A DNA stretch of 64,000 bases from the NCBI GenBank assembly GCA_017557885.1, contig JAFYXV010000009.1:62001-126000 (forward strand). Reading direction: 5' to 3'. Each line of letters begins with the position of its first letter. Within the stretch, counting starts at the first letter, position 1. The stretch is from a bacterium. Its GTDB lineage: Bacteria; Auribacterota; UBA3054. Below are positions 1 to 8,970 of this stretch, in pieces. The notes under the pieces were generated by a model. That model saw only the letters and a program-made list of their open reading frames with translations. It ran no database searches and was not told the DNA's origin. The translations under genes and the position numbers were made by a program.

Positions 1-167
1 AGGTTATGTTTTCTGGCGATATGGCCGTCCAAAAAGTCGGTTATGGAAGCCAAGGCGAAAAAGGCCAGGGCCAGCGTTTTGGAATACGGAAAATCCTTCA
101 GGAGGCAGGGCATCACCACCAGCGGCATAGCCAGGCGGCAGACCGTCAGTTTGTTCGGGAGATTCAA
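1..167 (-). CDS. pgsA: CDP-diacylglycerol-glycerol-3-phosphate 3-phosphatidyltransferase, N-terminal part (cut by window edge)
   Basis: Membrane enzyme that makes phosphatidylglycerol phosphate from CDP-diacylglycerol and glycerol 3-phosphate. Only the first 55 codons are in the window. The protein begins MNLPNKLTVCRLAMPLVV, the usual PgsA opening. A hydrophobic segment follows, then TDFLDGHIARK, which matches the first half of the CDP-alcohol phosphotransferase signature (D-x2-D-G-x2-A-R). The start is a TTG at 165-167 that overlaps the rimO stop codon (TTGA), so the gene is translationally coupled to rimO. The ftsK-rodZ-rimO-pgsA order is common in bacteria and supports the call. Confidence 0.86.
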   Translation of the reverse strand, partial: MNLPNKLTVCRLAMPLVVMPCLLKDFPYSKTLALAFFALASITDFLDGHIARKHN

Positions 168-1447
168 AGCAAGCCCTCCAACACGGCCGTGCCGGTCACG
201 TCGTAGCTGGCGGCGCCGGTTATTTTAACGGGAATGATGGAGCCCAGAGGGATCTTCTTGGCGTTTCTTATAATAACTTCGTTGTCCACGTCCGGAGCGT
301 CCGCCATCCTTCTGCCGAATCCCCTGTCCTTTTCCTTGCGGTCCAGTATGACCGGGATGGTCTTGCCGATGTAAGCGCGGTTTTTCTTCAGGGAGATCTC
401 TTTCTGGACTCTCATAAGATGGTCGGCTCTTTCCTCCTTCAGCAGCTGGTCGATGGGGTCGCCCAGGGGGAAGGCCGGAGTCTGTTCCTCCAGAGAATAG
501 GCGAAAACGCCCAGATGATGGAAAAGGCCTTCTTTGACGAAAGCTTCCAATTCCCGGTAAGCCTCCTCCGTCTCTCCCGGGAAGCCGGTGATGAAGGTCG
601 TTCTCAGCGTCACGTCCGGGATCTTGTTAACGATCTTCTCAAGCAGCTTTTTCGTGAAGGCGTGGGTGGGCCTGCGCATGGCTTTCAAAACGTCCTCGTT
701 GACGTGCTGCAAGGGCAGGTCGATGTATTTGCAGATCTTCTCCTCGCCTGCTATGACGTCGATGAGCTCGTCGCTCATGGTGGCGGGATAGAGGTACTGC
801 AGCCTGATCCAGTAGAGGTCGTCGATGGCGCAGAGTTTTTTCAGAAGTTTGGGAAGCTCGGGATAAGCCGAGGTGTCCTGGGCGATGACGTTCAGTTCTA
901 CCACGCCTTCTTCGGCCATCTCTTTCGCTTCAGCGACAAGTTTGTCCATTGGCTCGCTGACCATGCCGCCCCTCAGTCTGGGGATGGAGCAGAAAGCGCA
1001 TTTGTGCTCGCAGCCGTCCGCCACCCTCAGGAATCCGTAATGCGGCGGCGTTATGCGCACTCTGGGGCCGTAGGGAATATCGGCGGCGGGCGCTTTGGGG
1101 CCGAAAAGCTTTTTGACAGCCTTCAAAATGTTTTCTTCGCTGGCCACGGGAAGCCAGCAGTCAACTTCATACTGCCGTTCCTTGAGAACGTTTTCGCCGT
1201 AATAATTGACGAAGCAGCCTGTGACGATCAGTTTCTGATCCGGCCTTTTCTGGGACACCAGCTCTATTATGACCGCGGAAGCTTCGTCCCTGGCCTCAGT
1301 GATGAAAGCGCAGGTGTTGACCAGCATCAGATCAGCTTCTTCCGGAGTGGCGCAGATCTCGCAGCCTTCCTGCAGAAGGCTGCCAAGCATTTTCTCCGTG
1401 TCCACCTGGTTTTTGGCGCAGCCCAAACTCACGACGTAGATCTTCAT
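164..1447 (-). CDS. rimO: Ribosomal protein S12 methylthiotransferase RimO
   Basis: Radical-SAM enzyme that methylthiolates a conserved aspartate of ribosomal protein S12. The 427 residues match the family length. The N-terminal UPF0004 domain has the three cysteines for the auxiliary [4Fe-4S] cluster (C10, C46, C78). The radical-SAM cluster motif CEHKCAFC places C146, C150 and C153, followed by SIPRLRGG. A TRAM-like RNA-binding region occupies roughly the last 65 residues. RimO rather than MiaB is favoured by the MKIYVVSLGCAKNQVDTE opening and the SIPRLRG context. It starts two bases after the rodZ-like stop and overlaps the pgsA start, so it is mid-operon. Confidence 0.95.
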   Translation of the reverse strand: MKIYVVSLGCAKNQVDTEKMLGSLLQEGCEICATPEEADLMLVNTCAFITEARDEASAVIIELVSQKRPDQKLIVTGCFVNYYGENVLKERQYEVDCWLPVASEENILKAVKKLFGPKAPAADIPYGPRVRITPPHYGFLRVADGCEHKCAFCSIPRLRGGMVSEPMDKLVAEAKEMAEEGVVELNVIAQDTSAYPELPKLLKKLCAIDDLYWIRLQYLYPATMSDELIDVIAGEEKICKYIDLPLQHVNEDVLKAMRRPTHAFTKKLLEKIVNKIPDVTLRTTFITGFPGETEEAYRELEAFVKEGLFHHLGVFAYSLEEQTPAFPLGDPIDQLLKEERADHLMRVQKEISLKKNRAYIGKTIPVILDRKEKDRGFGRRMADAPDVDNEVIIRNAKKIPLGSIIPVKITGAASYDVTGTAVLEGLL

Positions 1448-1448
1448 T

Positions 1449-2051
1449 TCACTCTATCTCGGGAAGCTTTTCATTGAAGTTGAATTCCTGCTTGGCGGAG
1501 CGGATGATCTGAAGTTCCTGGGGAACGCCAAGCTCTTTTTCGGAAAGCTTGCGCTCGTTTTTCACGGGATCCTTGGTTATGTTCTTGTTGGAGCGGGTCC
1601 GGCCTGTGATCTTGACCAGGGCGATGATGACGCCCAGCACCACCAAGGCGAACACGAACCAGTGCCGGGGCATGATGTCCCCTTCCTCTTTCTGGCGGGA
1701 GCCCTCCTTGTTTTTGCGCAAGACTTTTTCCGAGACCGGAACGGAGCTGGAGGGAAAGGCGGAATACTGCGAGGTCATGGCCTGGAAGCGCTCGGCCAGC
1801 TGTTTGCCGTCCAATCCGAGATAGTTCCCGTATTTCAAAATGTAGTTTTTCGTATAGATGGGCACGGGCATATGCTCGTAATCGTCACGCTCCAAAGCTT
1901 CCAGATAGGAGACCTTGATGCGTATGACTTCCGATATGTCCATGAGGGACAGGTTCCGCGCTTCCCTGGCAGCTTTCAGCTGTTCTCCGATGCCGGGAGG
2001 CATGACCGTCTGCATGTCGTCTTTTTGATTGTTATTGTGATCACTCATCAT
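1449..2051 (-). CDS. RodZ-like helix-turn-helix membrane protein
   Basis: The N-terminal region (about residues 20-90) is a Cro/RodZ-type helix-turn-helix: IGEQLKAAREARNLSL, then YLEALERDDYEHMPVPIYTKNYILKY. A charged linker and one transmembrane helix at about 131-148 follow. RodZ anchors the MreB cytoskeleton to the membrane, and the cytoplasmic HTH plus single helix fits that family. At 200 residues the part after the helix is short and lacks an obvious DUF4115 domain, so this is a reduced RodZ. The start overlaps the end of ftsK by 11 bases; ATG at 2051 or 2048 are both possible. Confidence 0.75.
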   Translation of the reverse strand: MMSDHNNNQKDDMQTVMPPGIGEQLKAAREARNLSLMDISEVIRIKVSYLEALERDDYEHMPVPIYTKNYILKYGNYLGLDGKQLAERFQAMTSQYSAFPSSSVPVSEKVLRKNKEGSRQKEEGDIMPRHWFVFALVVLGVIIALVKITGRTRSNKNITKDPVKNERKLSEKELGVPQELQIIRSAKQEFNFNEKLPEIE

Positions 2052-4377
2052 CTTCTTCGTTCAATTCTTCGTTTTCGCTTTCAAACATCTCTTCCTGGTA
2101 GCCGTCGGCGGAACCGCCCTCCAGCGGATTGCCGTCCTCCGGGGGCCAGCTCTCGACCAGGATGTCCCTGGGCTTGGAGCCGTTCCTGGGCCCGACGACC
2201 TTCAGTTTTTCCATGGTGTCGATCATGCGGGCGGCGCGGGCGTAGCCCACCGACAGCACGCGCTGCAAATAAGAGGCGCTGGCGTTGCCGGAGCTCAGCA
2301 CGTACTGGATCGCTTCGTCGAGCTTGGGATCGTAATCGATGTCGCCTTCCACGAGATCGTCTTCCCGCCCTTCCATGAAGTCAACATAATTGGGCTCCCT
2401 CTGCTCGCGGACAAAATCAGTCACGCGCTTAACTTCGTCTTCGGAGACGAAGGCGCCCTGGATGCGCAGGGTGCGGTTGTAAGTTTGGGACTTGATCAGC
2501 ATGTCGCCCATGCCGAGAAGCTTGTCGCTGCCCATCTCGTCCAGGATCACGCGGGAATCTATGCCGGAAGTGGTCTTGAAGGCGATGCGGGCGGGAATGT
2601 TGGCCTTTATCGTGCCTGTGATGACGTTGGTGGAGGGACGCTGCGTGGCCAGCACCATGTGTATGCCGGCGGCGCGGGCCAGCTGGGCCAGGCGCTGGAT
2701 CTTCTTTTCAATGTTGTCGCCCTGAGTCAGCATAAGGTCGGCCAGCTCGTCCACCACCAGCACGATATAGGGCAGGAAATTCGGCACGTCGTATTCCTGG
2801 CTGCCGTACTGGATCTTCAAATCTTTGGGATTCTGGGCTCGCTGCGCATTAAAGGAGGTTATGTCCCTGACTCCGGCCCGGGAGAAGAATTTATAACGGC
2901 GGTCCATTTCCACAAGGAGCCAATCCAAAGCGTCAGGCACTTTTTCCAGGTCCGTAAGCACGGGAACGAGCAAATGCGGGATATCGTGGTAGAGAGTCAT
3001 CTCCACCTGCTTGGGATCCACCAGGATCATTTTCAGTTCATCCGGACGGAAGCGGAAAAGCAGGCTCAGAAGGATGGTGTTTATGCAAACTGATTTGCCG
3101 GAACCGGTGGCGCCCGCCACCAGAAGGTGCGGCATCTTGGCCAGATCGTCCACGAAAGTCCCGCCGTCCAGCATCTGGCCGAGGGCCATCATCAGCTTCA
3201 TCTTTTTGCTCTTTTCCTTATATTCCGGAGTCGTGCAAAGCTGAGAGAAGAAAACGTTCCTCCTGGTGCCGTTGGGGATCTCCACGCCGACCGCGTCGCG
3301 GCCCGGGATGGGCGCAACGATACGGATGGAGGTGGCTTCCATGGCCATGGCGATCTCGTCCTCCAGCTGCGTGATGCGGTTCACTCTCACGCCCGGGCGG
3401 GGATGCACCTCGTAACAGGTGATGGTGGGGCCGCAGATAACGTTTCCAATGTCGGCTTCCACCCCGTATTGCTCGAAAACTTCCTTCAGGATCTTGGCCC
3501 TGCCCCTGGCCTCGCCTTCCAGCTCCTTCAGGTCGGAAACATCCGGCATGTCAAGCAGTTCGTAATCCGGCAATTCGTAGGGAGGCAGATCGCTCTCGTC
3601 GGTGGTCATGATCGTTGGCACGGGCCTGTCCTCGGGAGGTTCCGGACGCGGCTCGGGACGTTTCGGCTGTGGCTTGGGTTTAGGCGTGATCTTCGGTTCG
3701 GGAATGATGACTTCAACGTCCCGCGGCTCCTTGCCAGAGGGCTTGTCCTGTTCGTTGTCAAGCTGGTCCTTCAGCTTTCTGGCGGCGATCCACTTGACGA
3801 AGGAGGCGATCCAGCCGGCAAAGATGCACAGTCCGTTCCAGACGCCTTTCGCCATGGAGACCAGGTTGGTGTTGAAAAGCAAAGTCAGCGCCACCAAAAG
3901 GACCGCCGTAAGGACAATGGAAGTTCCCACCACGCCCAAAGGCGGCGTCAGGATGGAGCAGATCCCCTTTCCCACAAGGCCTCCCCCGGAGGGGATCTGC
4001 AGGACCTTCACGGGATCCGGATGAAGCATGTGCAAAAGAGAGGAAGCCGTGCAGACGCTCACCACGAACATAAAGGAACGCATCAGGAGGATCTTGCCCG
4101 GCAGCCATTCCTTGGCGCGGAACACGATGACGGCCAGGGCTACGCAGCAAAGGATCAAAAGATAAAAACCGTAGCCGAAGGCGTGATAAAAAGCGAAAGA
4201 AACATGCGCCCCCACGTAGCCTACGGCGTTGCCGCCGTCGCTGGAGGCGGTAGCTCCATGGTAAGTGCCTATGGAGACGGTCAAAAGGATCGCAATTACG
4301 AAAAGTGAAAAAGCGCAGAGCTCCCTCACCCTGTCGGAAACGAAATTGCCTATCTTTTCTTTTGTTTCTGTTCTCAT
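2041..4377 (-). CDS. ftsK: DNA translocase FtsK/SpoIIIE
   Basis: Septal motor that pumps chromosomal DNA and helps resolve dimers during division. The 778-residue reading has about four N-terminal transmembrane helices (residues 15-190), a Pro/Lys-rich linker (about 227-253), the FtsK alpha/beta motor with Walker A GATGSGKS at about 422-429 and Walker B VLVVDELADLM, and a C-terminal winged-helix gamma domain containing ASASYLQRVLSVGYARAARM. I chose the ATG at 4377 (MRTETKEK). An upstream in-frame ATG at 4404 would place the -10 box inside the gene. The TATAAT at 4385-4390 lies 7 bases before this ATG and there is no Shine-Dalgarno, implying a leaderless mRNA. Confidence 0.95.
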   Translation of the reverse strand: MRTETKEKIGNFVSDRVRELCAFSLFVIAILLTVSIGTYHGATASSDGGNAVGYVGAHVSFAFYHAFGYGFYLLILCCVALAVIVFRAKEWLPGKILLMRSFMFVVSVCTASSLLHMLHPDPVKVLQIPSGGGLVGKGICSILTPPLGVVGTSIVLTAVLLVALTLLFNTNLVSMAKGVWNGLCIFAGWIASFVKWIAARKLKDQLDNEQDKPSGKEPRDVEVIIPEPKITPKPKPQPKRPEPRPEPPEDRPVPTIMTTDESDLPPYELPDYELLDMPDVSDLKELEGEARGRAKILKEVFEQYGVEADIGNVICGPTITCYEVHPRPGVRVNRITQLEDEIAMAMEATSIRIVAPIPGRDAVGVEIPNGTRRNVFFSQLCTTPEYKEKSKKMKLMMALGQMLDGGTFVDDLAKMPHLLVAGATGSGKSVCINTILLSLLFRFRPDELKMILVDPKQVEMTLYHDIPHLLVPVLTDLEKVPDALDWLLVEMDRRYKFFSRAGVRDITSFNAQRAQNPKDLKIQYGSQEYDVPNFLPYIVLVVDELADLMLTQGDNIEKKIQRLAQLARAAGIHMVLATQRPSTNVITGTIKANIPARIAFKTTSGIDSRVILDEMGSDKLLGMGDMLIKSQTYNRTLRIQGAFVSEDEVKRVTDFVREQREPNYVDFMEGREDDLVEGDIDYDPKLDEAIQYVLSSGNASASYLQRVLSVGYARAARMIDTMEKLKVVGPRNGSKPRDILVESWPPEDGNPLEGGSADGYQEEMFESENEELNEEDDE

Positions 4378-4384
4378 ATTAATT

Positions 4385-4395
4385 ATTATAGCAAA
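4385..4395 (-). promoter_or_regulatory. Extended -10 promoter of ftsK
   Basis: Minus strand reads TTTGCTATAAT followed by 7 bases and the ftsK ATG. The TGC before TATAAT is an extended -10. No clear -35 is seen. The spacing puts the transcription start at or next to the start codon. Confidence 0.7.
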
Positions 4396-4463
4396 AACAC
4401 GCACCGCTTCCAGCCTGTGCGCAAAAAACTTTCCGCCCGTCTTTTCGGCAGAATTCCAAAAAC

Positions 4464-4516
4464 CTTCCGGGCTTCGCCGGAAAAATGAAAAACGAGCGGC
4501 ATTTTAGCCGCTCGTT
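4464..4516 (-). terminator. Terminator(s) after the coiled-coil/lipoprotein pair
   Basis: A perfect 10-bp stem (AACGAGCGGC with GCCGCTCGTT, 4491-4516) has a six-base loop and T runs on both strands. On the minus strand it lies directly after the lipoprotein stop codon. A second small stem, TTCCGG/CCGGAA at 4464-4481, is followed on the minus strand by a T run and may back it up. Confidence 0.85.
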
Positions 4517-4519
4517 TTT

Positions 4520-4684
4520 TCACCAGTTGAAGGTCGGATTCAGATCCAGTTCCTTCTCTTCCGGCCTGGGTTGGTTCCAGGGGATCGCGCTGTCCTCCTC
4601 CGCGTTGCGGTAATCAAGCGCTTCGCAGCCTGAAAGGACAAGAGACAAAGCCGCCGCGAGAAGGAGCAGGGAGATCCTGAACAT
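4520..4684 (-). CDS. Small lipoprotein (54 aa), coupled to the upstream coiled-coil protein
   Basis: The protein has 54 residues: a hydrophobic signal peptide (MFRISLLLLAAALSLVLSGC) ending in a lipobox with Cys at position 20, then a short acidic tail containing EEDSAIPWNQPRPEE and ending NPTFNW. It is expected to be a lipid-anchored envelope peptide of about 35 mature residues. The function is unknown. Its ATG overlaps the TAA of the preceding coiled-coil gene by one base (TAATG), and a strong terminator begins right after its stop. Both points support a real, coupled gene. Confidence 0.8.
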   Translation of the reverse strand: MFRISLLLLAAALSLVLSGCEALDYRNAEEDSAIPWNQPRPEEKELDLNPTFNW

Positions 4685-5505
4685 TAGTTGTTCTTGAGGC
4701 CGATCTCGTTGTTGACTTTGTCGCCCACCTGGGGGATCTGGCCTTCGATGAGGTCTTTGCTCTCGGCGCCGCAGAGATTGTCCTGATCGTCATAGATGCG
4801 CACGACTTTCAAAGTGCCGATGACGGTGGTGCCGCGGGTCACTTTCAGTTCCTGACCGACGGGCAGTCCGGCGCCTTTGCCAACGCTCAGAATGTAGGAG
4901 GCGGGATAATCGGCTCCGGCCGGATTGACGGCCAGGATCTCGCCGGCGAACACCGGGGCTTCTTCCAGGGAGAGGCCGTGCTCAAGCAGATTCATCTTGA
5001 AGCTGTTGGCCTGCTTTTCGGCAGCCTGCTGGGCTTCTTTTGCGGAGGCAACTTCGCCTTTCAGACTTTCGATGGCTTTTTCCTTGGCTTCGATATCGGC
5101 CTTGAGGCTTTCCGCAGCGTCCTGGGCTTCCTTCAGCTCAGTCTCCTTCTGCTCGACCTGGGATTTCAGATCGCTGATGGTGGTCTGAAGAGCGTTGAGG
5201 GCGTCTTCGCCGCCTTCTTCGGAACCGATGTTAGCGGTCAGTTCTTCATATTTGGCCTTCAAAGCGGCAAGCTCTTCCTCCAAACCTTTCTTGGCGGTCT
5301 CCAAAGCCGTAAGTTTGGCCTGGATGTCAGCGGTCTGCTGTTCCGCGGCTTCTTTGGCAGCCTTGGCTTCAGTAACTTCCTGCTGGCATTTCGTCAGTTT
5401 GGCCTGGGTGTTTTTCAGTTCGCCGTTGGTCTGGTACCACTTATAGCCTAAGCCGGCCGCGGCCAGAATAGCGATGATCGCCACTAAAGTTGCTACAACT
5501 TTCAT
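4684..5505 (-). CDS. Membrane-anchored coiled-coil protein with C-terminal beta domain
   Basis: The 273 residues hold an N-terminal membrane anchor (about 1-22), a long Ala/Glu/Lys/Gln-rich coiled coil (about 28-185), and a C-terminal globular domain (about 190-265) with the segment GAGLPVGQELKVTRGTTVIGTLKVVRIYDDQDNLCGAE. The last segment resembles the small beta domain found at the C terminus of FlgT-like and other envelope proteins. This suggests a periplasmic structural or spacer protein. I do not recognise a named family. It has its own strong promoter, a GGAG ribosome-binding site, and is coupled to the small lipoprotein gene. Confidence 0.7.
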   Translation of the reverse strand: MKVVATLVAIIAILAAAGLGYKWYQTNGELKNTQAKLTKCQQEVTEAKAAKEAAEQQTADIQAKLTALETAKKGLEEELAALKAKYEELTANIGSEEGGEDALNALQTTISDLKSQVEQKETELKEAQDAAESLKADIEAKEKAIESLKGEVASAKEAQQAAEKQANSFKMNLLEHGLSLEEAPVFAGEILAVNPAGADYPASYILSVGKGAGLPVGQELKVTRGTTVIGTLKVVRIYDDQDNLCGAESKDLIEGQIPQVGDKVNNEIGLKNN

Positions 5506-5568
5506 TTCTTGCTCCGATTGTTTATGGGATATGATTAGTTTTATTATCGATTTGAAATTATCGTGTAA

Positions 5569-5597
5569 ATTATACTAGACAGTCCTTTACAAGTCAA
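5569..5597 (-). promoter_or_regulatory. Consensus promoter of the coiled-coil gene
   Basis: Minus strand: TTGACT (5592-5597), a 17-base spacer, then TATAAT (5569-5574). This is one of the best sigma-70-type promoters in the window. It leaves a leader of roughly 55 bases before the ATG at 5505. Confidence 0.8.
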
Positions 5598-5605
5598 GGC
5601 AGGAG

Positions 5606-7900
5606 CTATTCCGAAGTCTTGGCGGCGTTTGCGTACGCATCGCGCCAGGCTTTCCCGAGCTCCTTGACCTCTCCTTTTATAAGGGTCTCGCCGTTCACCA
5701 TAATTGTCAGTTCGCCGCCGCCCACGGTTCCCAGAAGGTCGCACTGCACGCCGGCTTTCCCGGCCATTTCCTCCAGGGCCGTCAGATTTTCCGGCGCCAG
5801 GGAAACTATGACGCGGGACTGCTGTTCGCCGAACAAAAGGGCGTCGTGGCGCGGGGTGCGCCTGGCCACCGGCGAGAAGTCCAGTTTGGCTCCCAAAACG
5901 ACCGCTTCGCTCTCCAGTTCCATGGGAGCGGTGAAACAGCATTCCGCGGCGCAGACCGCCAGGCCGCCTTCCGAAACGTCGTGGGCGGATCTGATGATAC
6001 CCGATCTGATGGCCTCAAGCAGCACGTCCTGCAGCGCTTTTTCTTTTTCAAGCTCCATAACGGGAGGACAGCCTGTCTTCAGGTCGTGGATCCTTCTCAG
6101 GTATTCGCTGCCGCCGATGCCGGCCAGCTGATCGTCCTGCAAGCCGTCCAGAAGGCAGACGACGTCTCCTTCTTTCTTGAACCACTGGGTGGTGATGTGT
6201 TCCTTTTTGTCGATCTGCCCGACCATGACCACCAGAGGAGTGGGATCGATGGCGCCTTCCGGATTTTCGTTGTAGAAGCTGACGTTGCCGCCGGTCACCG
6301 GAGTGTTGAAGGCCTCGCAGCCCTCCTTCAGACCTTCCACGCAGGCTTTGAACTGCCAGTAGATCTCGGGCTTGGTGGGGTTGCCGAAGTTGAGGCAGTC
6401 AGTAAGGGCCAGGGGTCGTCCGCCGGAGCAGACGATGTTCCTGGCGCTCTCCGCCACGGCAATCCTGGAACCCATGACGGGATCGAGATAGCAATAGCGG
6501 CCGTTGCAGTCCGCGGAAAGGGAGAGATACTTGTCCGCTTCCCTCATCCAGAAGACCGCGGCGTCGGAGCCGGGCAGGACCACCGTGCCGGTCCTGACCA
6601 TGTGGTCGTAGCGGCGGTAGATGTCTTTTTTGCTGCCGATGGTTGGCTCGGACAAAAGCTTTGTGAGAATGCCCGTCATGTCGCTGCCGGGCTGGGGCAA
6701 TTCGCTGAGTTTCCAGGCGGAAACGGCTTTAAGATAGCGGGGCTTCGTGGCCGGCGGATCGTAAAGGGGCGCGTCGTCCGCGATCTCTCTGGCGGGTATT
6801 TCCGCCACGACCTTGCCGTTGTATTTCACGCGCATCAAGCCGTCGTCGGTCACATGTCCGATCTCCACGGCGTGAAGGTCCCATTTCTCGAAGATCTTGT
6901 GCACCGCCTCTTCCCTGCCCTTCTTGACGATGACCAGCATGCGCTCCTGGCTTTCGGAGAGCAGGATCTCGTAGGGAGTCATGTTGGCTTCGCGCTGCGG
7001 GACCAAGGCCACGTCGATCTCCACGCCGCTGCCGCCGCGGCTGGCGGTCTCGCAGGTGGAGCAGGTCAGGCCCGCCGCGCCCATGTCCTGGATGCCCACG
7101 ATGTGGTCGGTCTGGAAAAGCTCCAGGCAGGCTTCCAGCAAAAGTTTTTCCATGAAGGGGTCGCCCACCTGCACGGAGGAGCGCTTGGCTTCCGATTCCT
7201 CCGTCAGCTCGGTAGAGGCGAAGGTCGCGCCGTGGATGCCGTCCTTGCCGGTGGCGGCGCCCACGTAGAAGACCGGGTTGCCAACGCCGGTGGCCTCGCC
7301 GCGCTGGATCTCGTTTATCTTCATGACGCCCAGGCTGAAGGCGTTCACCAGGCAGTTTGTCTCGTAGGTCTCGTCGTAATAGACGTCGCCGCCGATGGTG
7401 GGAATTCCCATGCAGTTGCCGTAATGGGCGATGCCGCCCACCACGCCGTCAACGAGCTGCTGGACCTGTCCGGAATTCGGGCGGCCGAACCTCAGGGAGT
7501 TCATGTTGATGACCGGGCGGGCGCCCATGGTGAAGATGTCTCTCAATATGCCGCCCACGCCGGTGGCCGCGCCCTGGAAGGGCTCCACCGCGGAGGGGTG
7601 GTTGTGGGATTCGACTTTGAAAGCCACGGCCCAGCCGTCGCCCACGTCGATGACGCCGGCGTTCTCTTCGCCGGCCTTGATGAGGACCTGGGGGCCTTCC
7701 GTGGGGAAATTTTTCAACTGTTTGCGGCTGTTCTTATAGGAGCAGTGCTCCGACCACATCACGGAAAATATTCCCAGTTCCGTATAAGTCGGCTCCCTTT
7801 TCAAAATGCCTTTCAAACGTTCGTATTCTTCCGGAGTCAGACCGTGATCAGCAATGAGTTCCGGGGTGATCAGAGGATCTTTGGGCAGACTTTCTACCAT
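5606..7900 (-). CDS. purL: Phosphoribosylformylglycinamidine synthase subunit PurL
   Basis: ATP-dependent synthetase subunit converting FGAR to FGAM in purine synthesis, using ammonia delivered by PurQ. At 764 residues it is the short PurL of the three-subunit enzyme. Visible hallmarks are [12 protein letters not shown] near the N terminus, [25 protein letters not shown] (ATP/Mg site) split over about residues 95-120, [12 protein letters not shown], and [10 protein letters not shown] in the C-terminal half. The start has an AAAGGAA ribosome-binding site. It follows purQ by 30 bases and ends the purSQL operon. Confidence 0.97.
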   Translation of the reverse strand: MVESLPKDPLITPELIADHGLTPEEYERLKGILKREPTYTELGIFSVMWSEHCSYKNSRKQLKNFPTEGPQVLIKAGEENAGVIDVGDGWAVAFKVESHNHPSAVEPFQGAATGVGGILRDIFTMGARPVINMNSLRFGRPNSGQVQQLVDGVVGGIAHYGNCMGIPTIGGDVYYDETYETNCLVNAFSLGVMKINEIQRGEATGVGNPVFYVGAATGKDGIHGATFASTELTEESEAKRSSVQVGDPFMEKLLLEACLELFQTDHIVGIQDMGAAGLTCSTCETASRGGSGVEIDVALVPQREANMTPYEILLSESQERMLVIVKKGREEAVHKIFEKWDLHAVEIGHVTDDGLMRVKYNGKVVAEIPAREIADDAPLYDPPATKPRYLKAVSAWKLSELPQPGSDMTGILTKLLSEPTIGSKKDIYRRYDHMVRTGTVVLPGSDAAVFWMREADKYLSLSADCNGRYCYLDPVMGSRIAVAESARNIVCSGGRPLALTDCLNFGNPTKPEIYWQFKACVEGLKEGCEAFNTPVTGGNVSFYNENPEGAIDPTPLVVMVGQIDKKEHITTQWFKKEGDVVCLLDGLQDDQLAGIGGSEYLRRIHDLKTGCPPVMELEKEKALQDVLLEAIRSGIIRSAHDVSEGGLAVCAAECCFTAPMELESEAVVLGAKLDFSPVARRTPRHDALLFGEQQSRVIVSLAPENLTALEEMAGKAGVQCDLLGTVGGGELTIMVNGETLIKGEVKELGKAWRDAYANAAKTSE

Positions 7901-7930
7901 AAGTTTATTCCTTTAAAATTTCCTAAATAA

Positions 7931-8638
7931 TTACTTCGCCAAACTCTTCAGAAGCGACACGATGATCTTGCGGCCGTCGTCGCTGCCGAGGCCGATCTCC
8001 GCGGCGCGCTCCGGGTGCGGCATCATGCCAAGGATCGTGCGTTCCTTGTTGAAAATGCCGGCGATGTTGTTCCTGGAGCCGTTGGGGTTGACTTCGGGCT
8101 TCACCAATCCGTCCTTCGTGCAGTAGCGGAAAGCCACCAGGTTCTCCCCTTCCAGCCTTTCCAGGGTCTCGTCGTCGGCGTAGTAGTTTCCTTCGCCGTG
8201 GGCGATGGGGATGTTGAGGACTTCGCCCTTGCGGCATTCGCTGGTGAAGATCGTGTCGTTGCGCTCGGTGCGCAGAAAGACATGTTCGCAAATAAAGTTC
8301 AGGTCCCTGTTCATGTAAAGGGCGCCGGGAAGGAGCCCCGCTTCGCACAGGATCTGGAAGCCGTTGCAGATCCCGATGACCGGGCGGCCGGCTTCGGCAT
8401 GGGCCTTCACTTCCTCCATGATGGGAGAGAAGCGGGCGATGGCGCCGCAGCGCAGATAATCGCCGTAGGAGAATCCGCCGGGCAGAACGTAGGCGTCGAA
8501 GGTTTCGGGAGCGCTCTCCTTGTGCCAGACGTATTTGGTCTCCGCCCTCAGCCCCTCTTCCCCGGCCAGGCGGCTGAAAGAAGTCAGGCAGTCATAGTCG
8601 CAGTTCGAGCCCGGAAAAACCACTATTCCGATTTTCAT
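7931..8638 (-). CDS. purQ: Phosphoribosylformylglycinamidine synthase subunit PurQ (glutaminase)
   Basis: Class I glutamine amidotransferase that supplies ammonia to PurL. The 235 residues start [16 protein letters not shown]. The nucleophile elbow GICNGFQIL carries the catalytic Cys, and the C-terminal [10 protein letters not shown] carries the catalytic His and Glu. [17 protein letters not shown] is the PurQ oxyanion region. It lies between purS and purL with gaps of 18 and 30 bases, so the three are one operon and probably one complex. Confidence 0.97.
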   Translation of the reverse strand: MKIGIVVFPGSNCDYDCLTSFSRLAGEEGLRAETKYVWHKESAPETFDAYVLPGGFSYGDYLRCGAIARFSPIMEEVKAHAEAGRPVIGICNGFQILCEAGLLPGALYMNRDLNFICEHVFLRTERNDTIFTSECRKGEVLNIPIAHGEGNYYADDETLERLEGENLVAFRYCTKDGLVKPEVNPNGSRNNIAGIFNKERTILGMMPHPERAAEIGLGSDDGRKIIVSLLKSLAK

Positions 8639-8656
8639 CTTGCAAACTCCAAAAGT

Positions 8657-8899
8657 TTATTTTTCCAGCTCGTAGCGGAATTGTTCAATATTGGGATTCA
8701 CGAATAATTTGCGGCTCATTTCCTCTATTTGTTCAGCCGCCTTTTTCTCGTCGTCGCAATTGAGCTCCACTTCCAGGAAGCGGCCGATCCTCACGGACCC
8801 GACGTTTTTGTAATTCATCTGCTCCAGCGCTCTCTGCACCGTCTTTCCCTGAGGGTCCAAAACACTCTGCTTGAGCGTCACGTAGATTTTAGCTTTCAT
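8657..8899 (-). CDS. purS: Phosphoribosylformylglycinamidine synthase subunit PurS
   Basis: Small bridging subunit of the PurLQS complex. The 80 residues begin MKAKIYVTLKQSVLDPQGKTVQRALEQM, which is the PurS signature, and fit the family's usual length of about 80. It is the first gene of the purSQL operon. An extended -10 lies about 40 bases upstream, with a GGAAAG ribosome-binding site before the ATG. Confidence 0.95.
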   Translation of the reverse strand: MKAKIYVTLKQSVLDPQGKTVQRALEQMNYKNVGSVRIGRFLEVELNCDDEKKAAEQIEEMSRKLFVNPNIEQFRYELEK

Positions 8900-8936
8900 G
8901 ATCTTTCCGTTATTTTTTAGATGGTTAATTTTTCAA

Positions 8937-8948
8937 ATGATAGCAAAA
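8937..8948 (-). promoter_or_regulatory. Extended -10 promoter of purSQL
   Basis: Minus strand reads TTTTGCTATCAT, an extended -10 (TGC plus TATCAT), about 37 bases before the purS start codon. No convincing -35 and no purine riboswitch-like structure was seen in the short leader. Confidence 0.55.
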
Positions 8949-8970
8949 TGAAAAAGGGAAAGCAAAACGG

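Noticed and set aside
5846-7930. A very long open frame (about 690 codons) on the plus strand opposite purL
   Set aside because: It is antisense to a clear purL, low in recognisable motifs and rich in His/Val/Gly/Ala runs typical of reading the complement of GC-rich codons.
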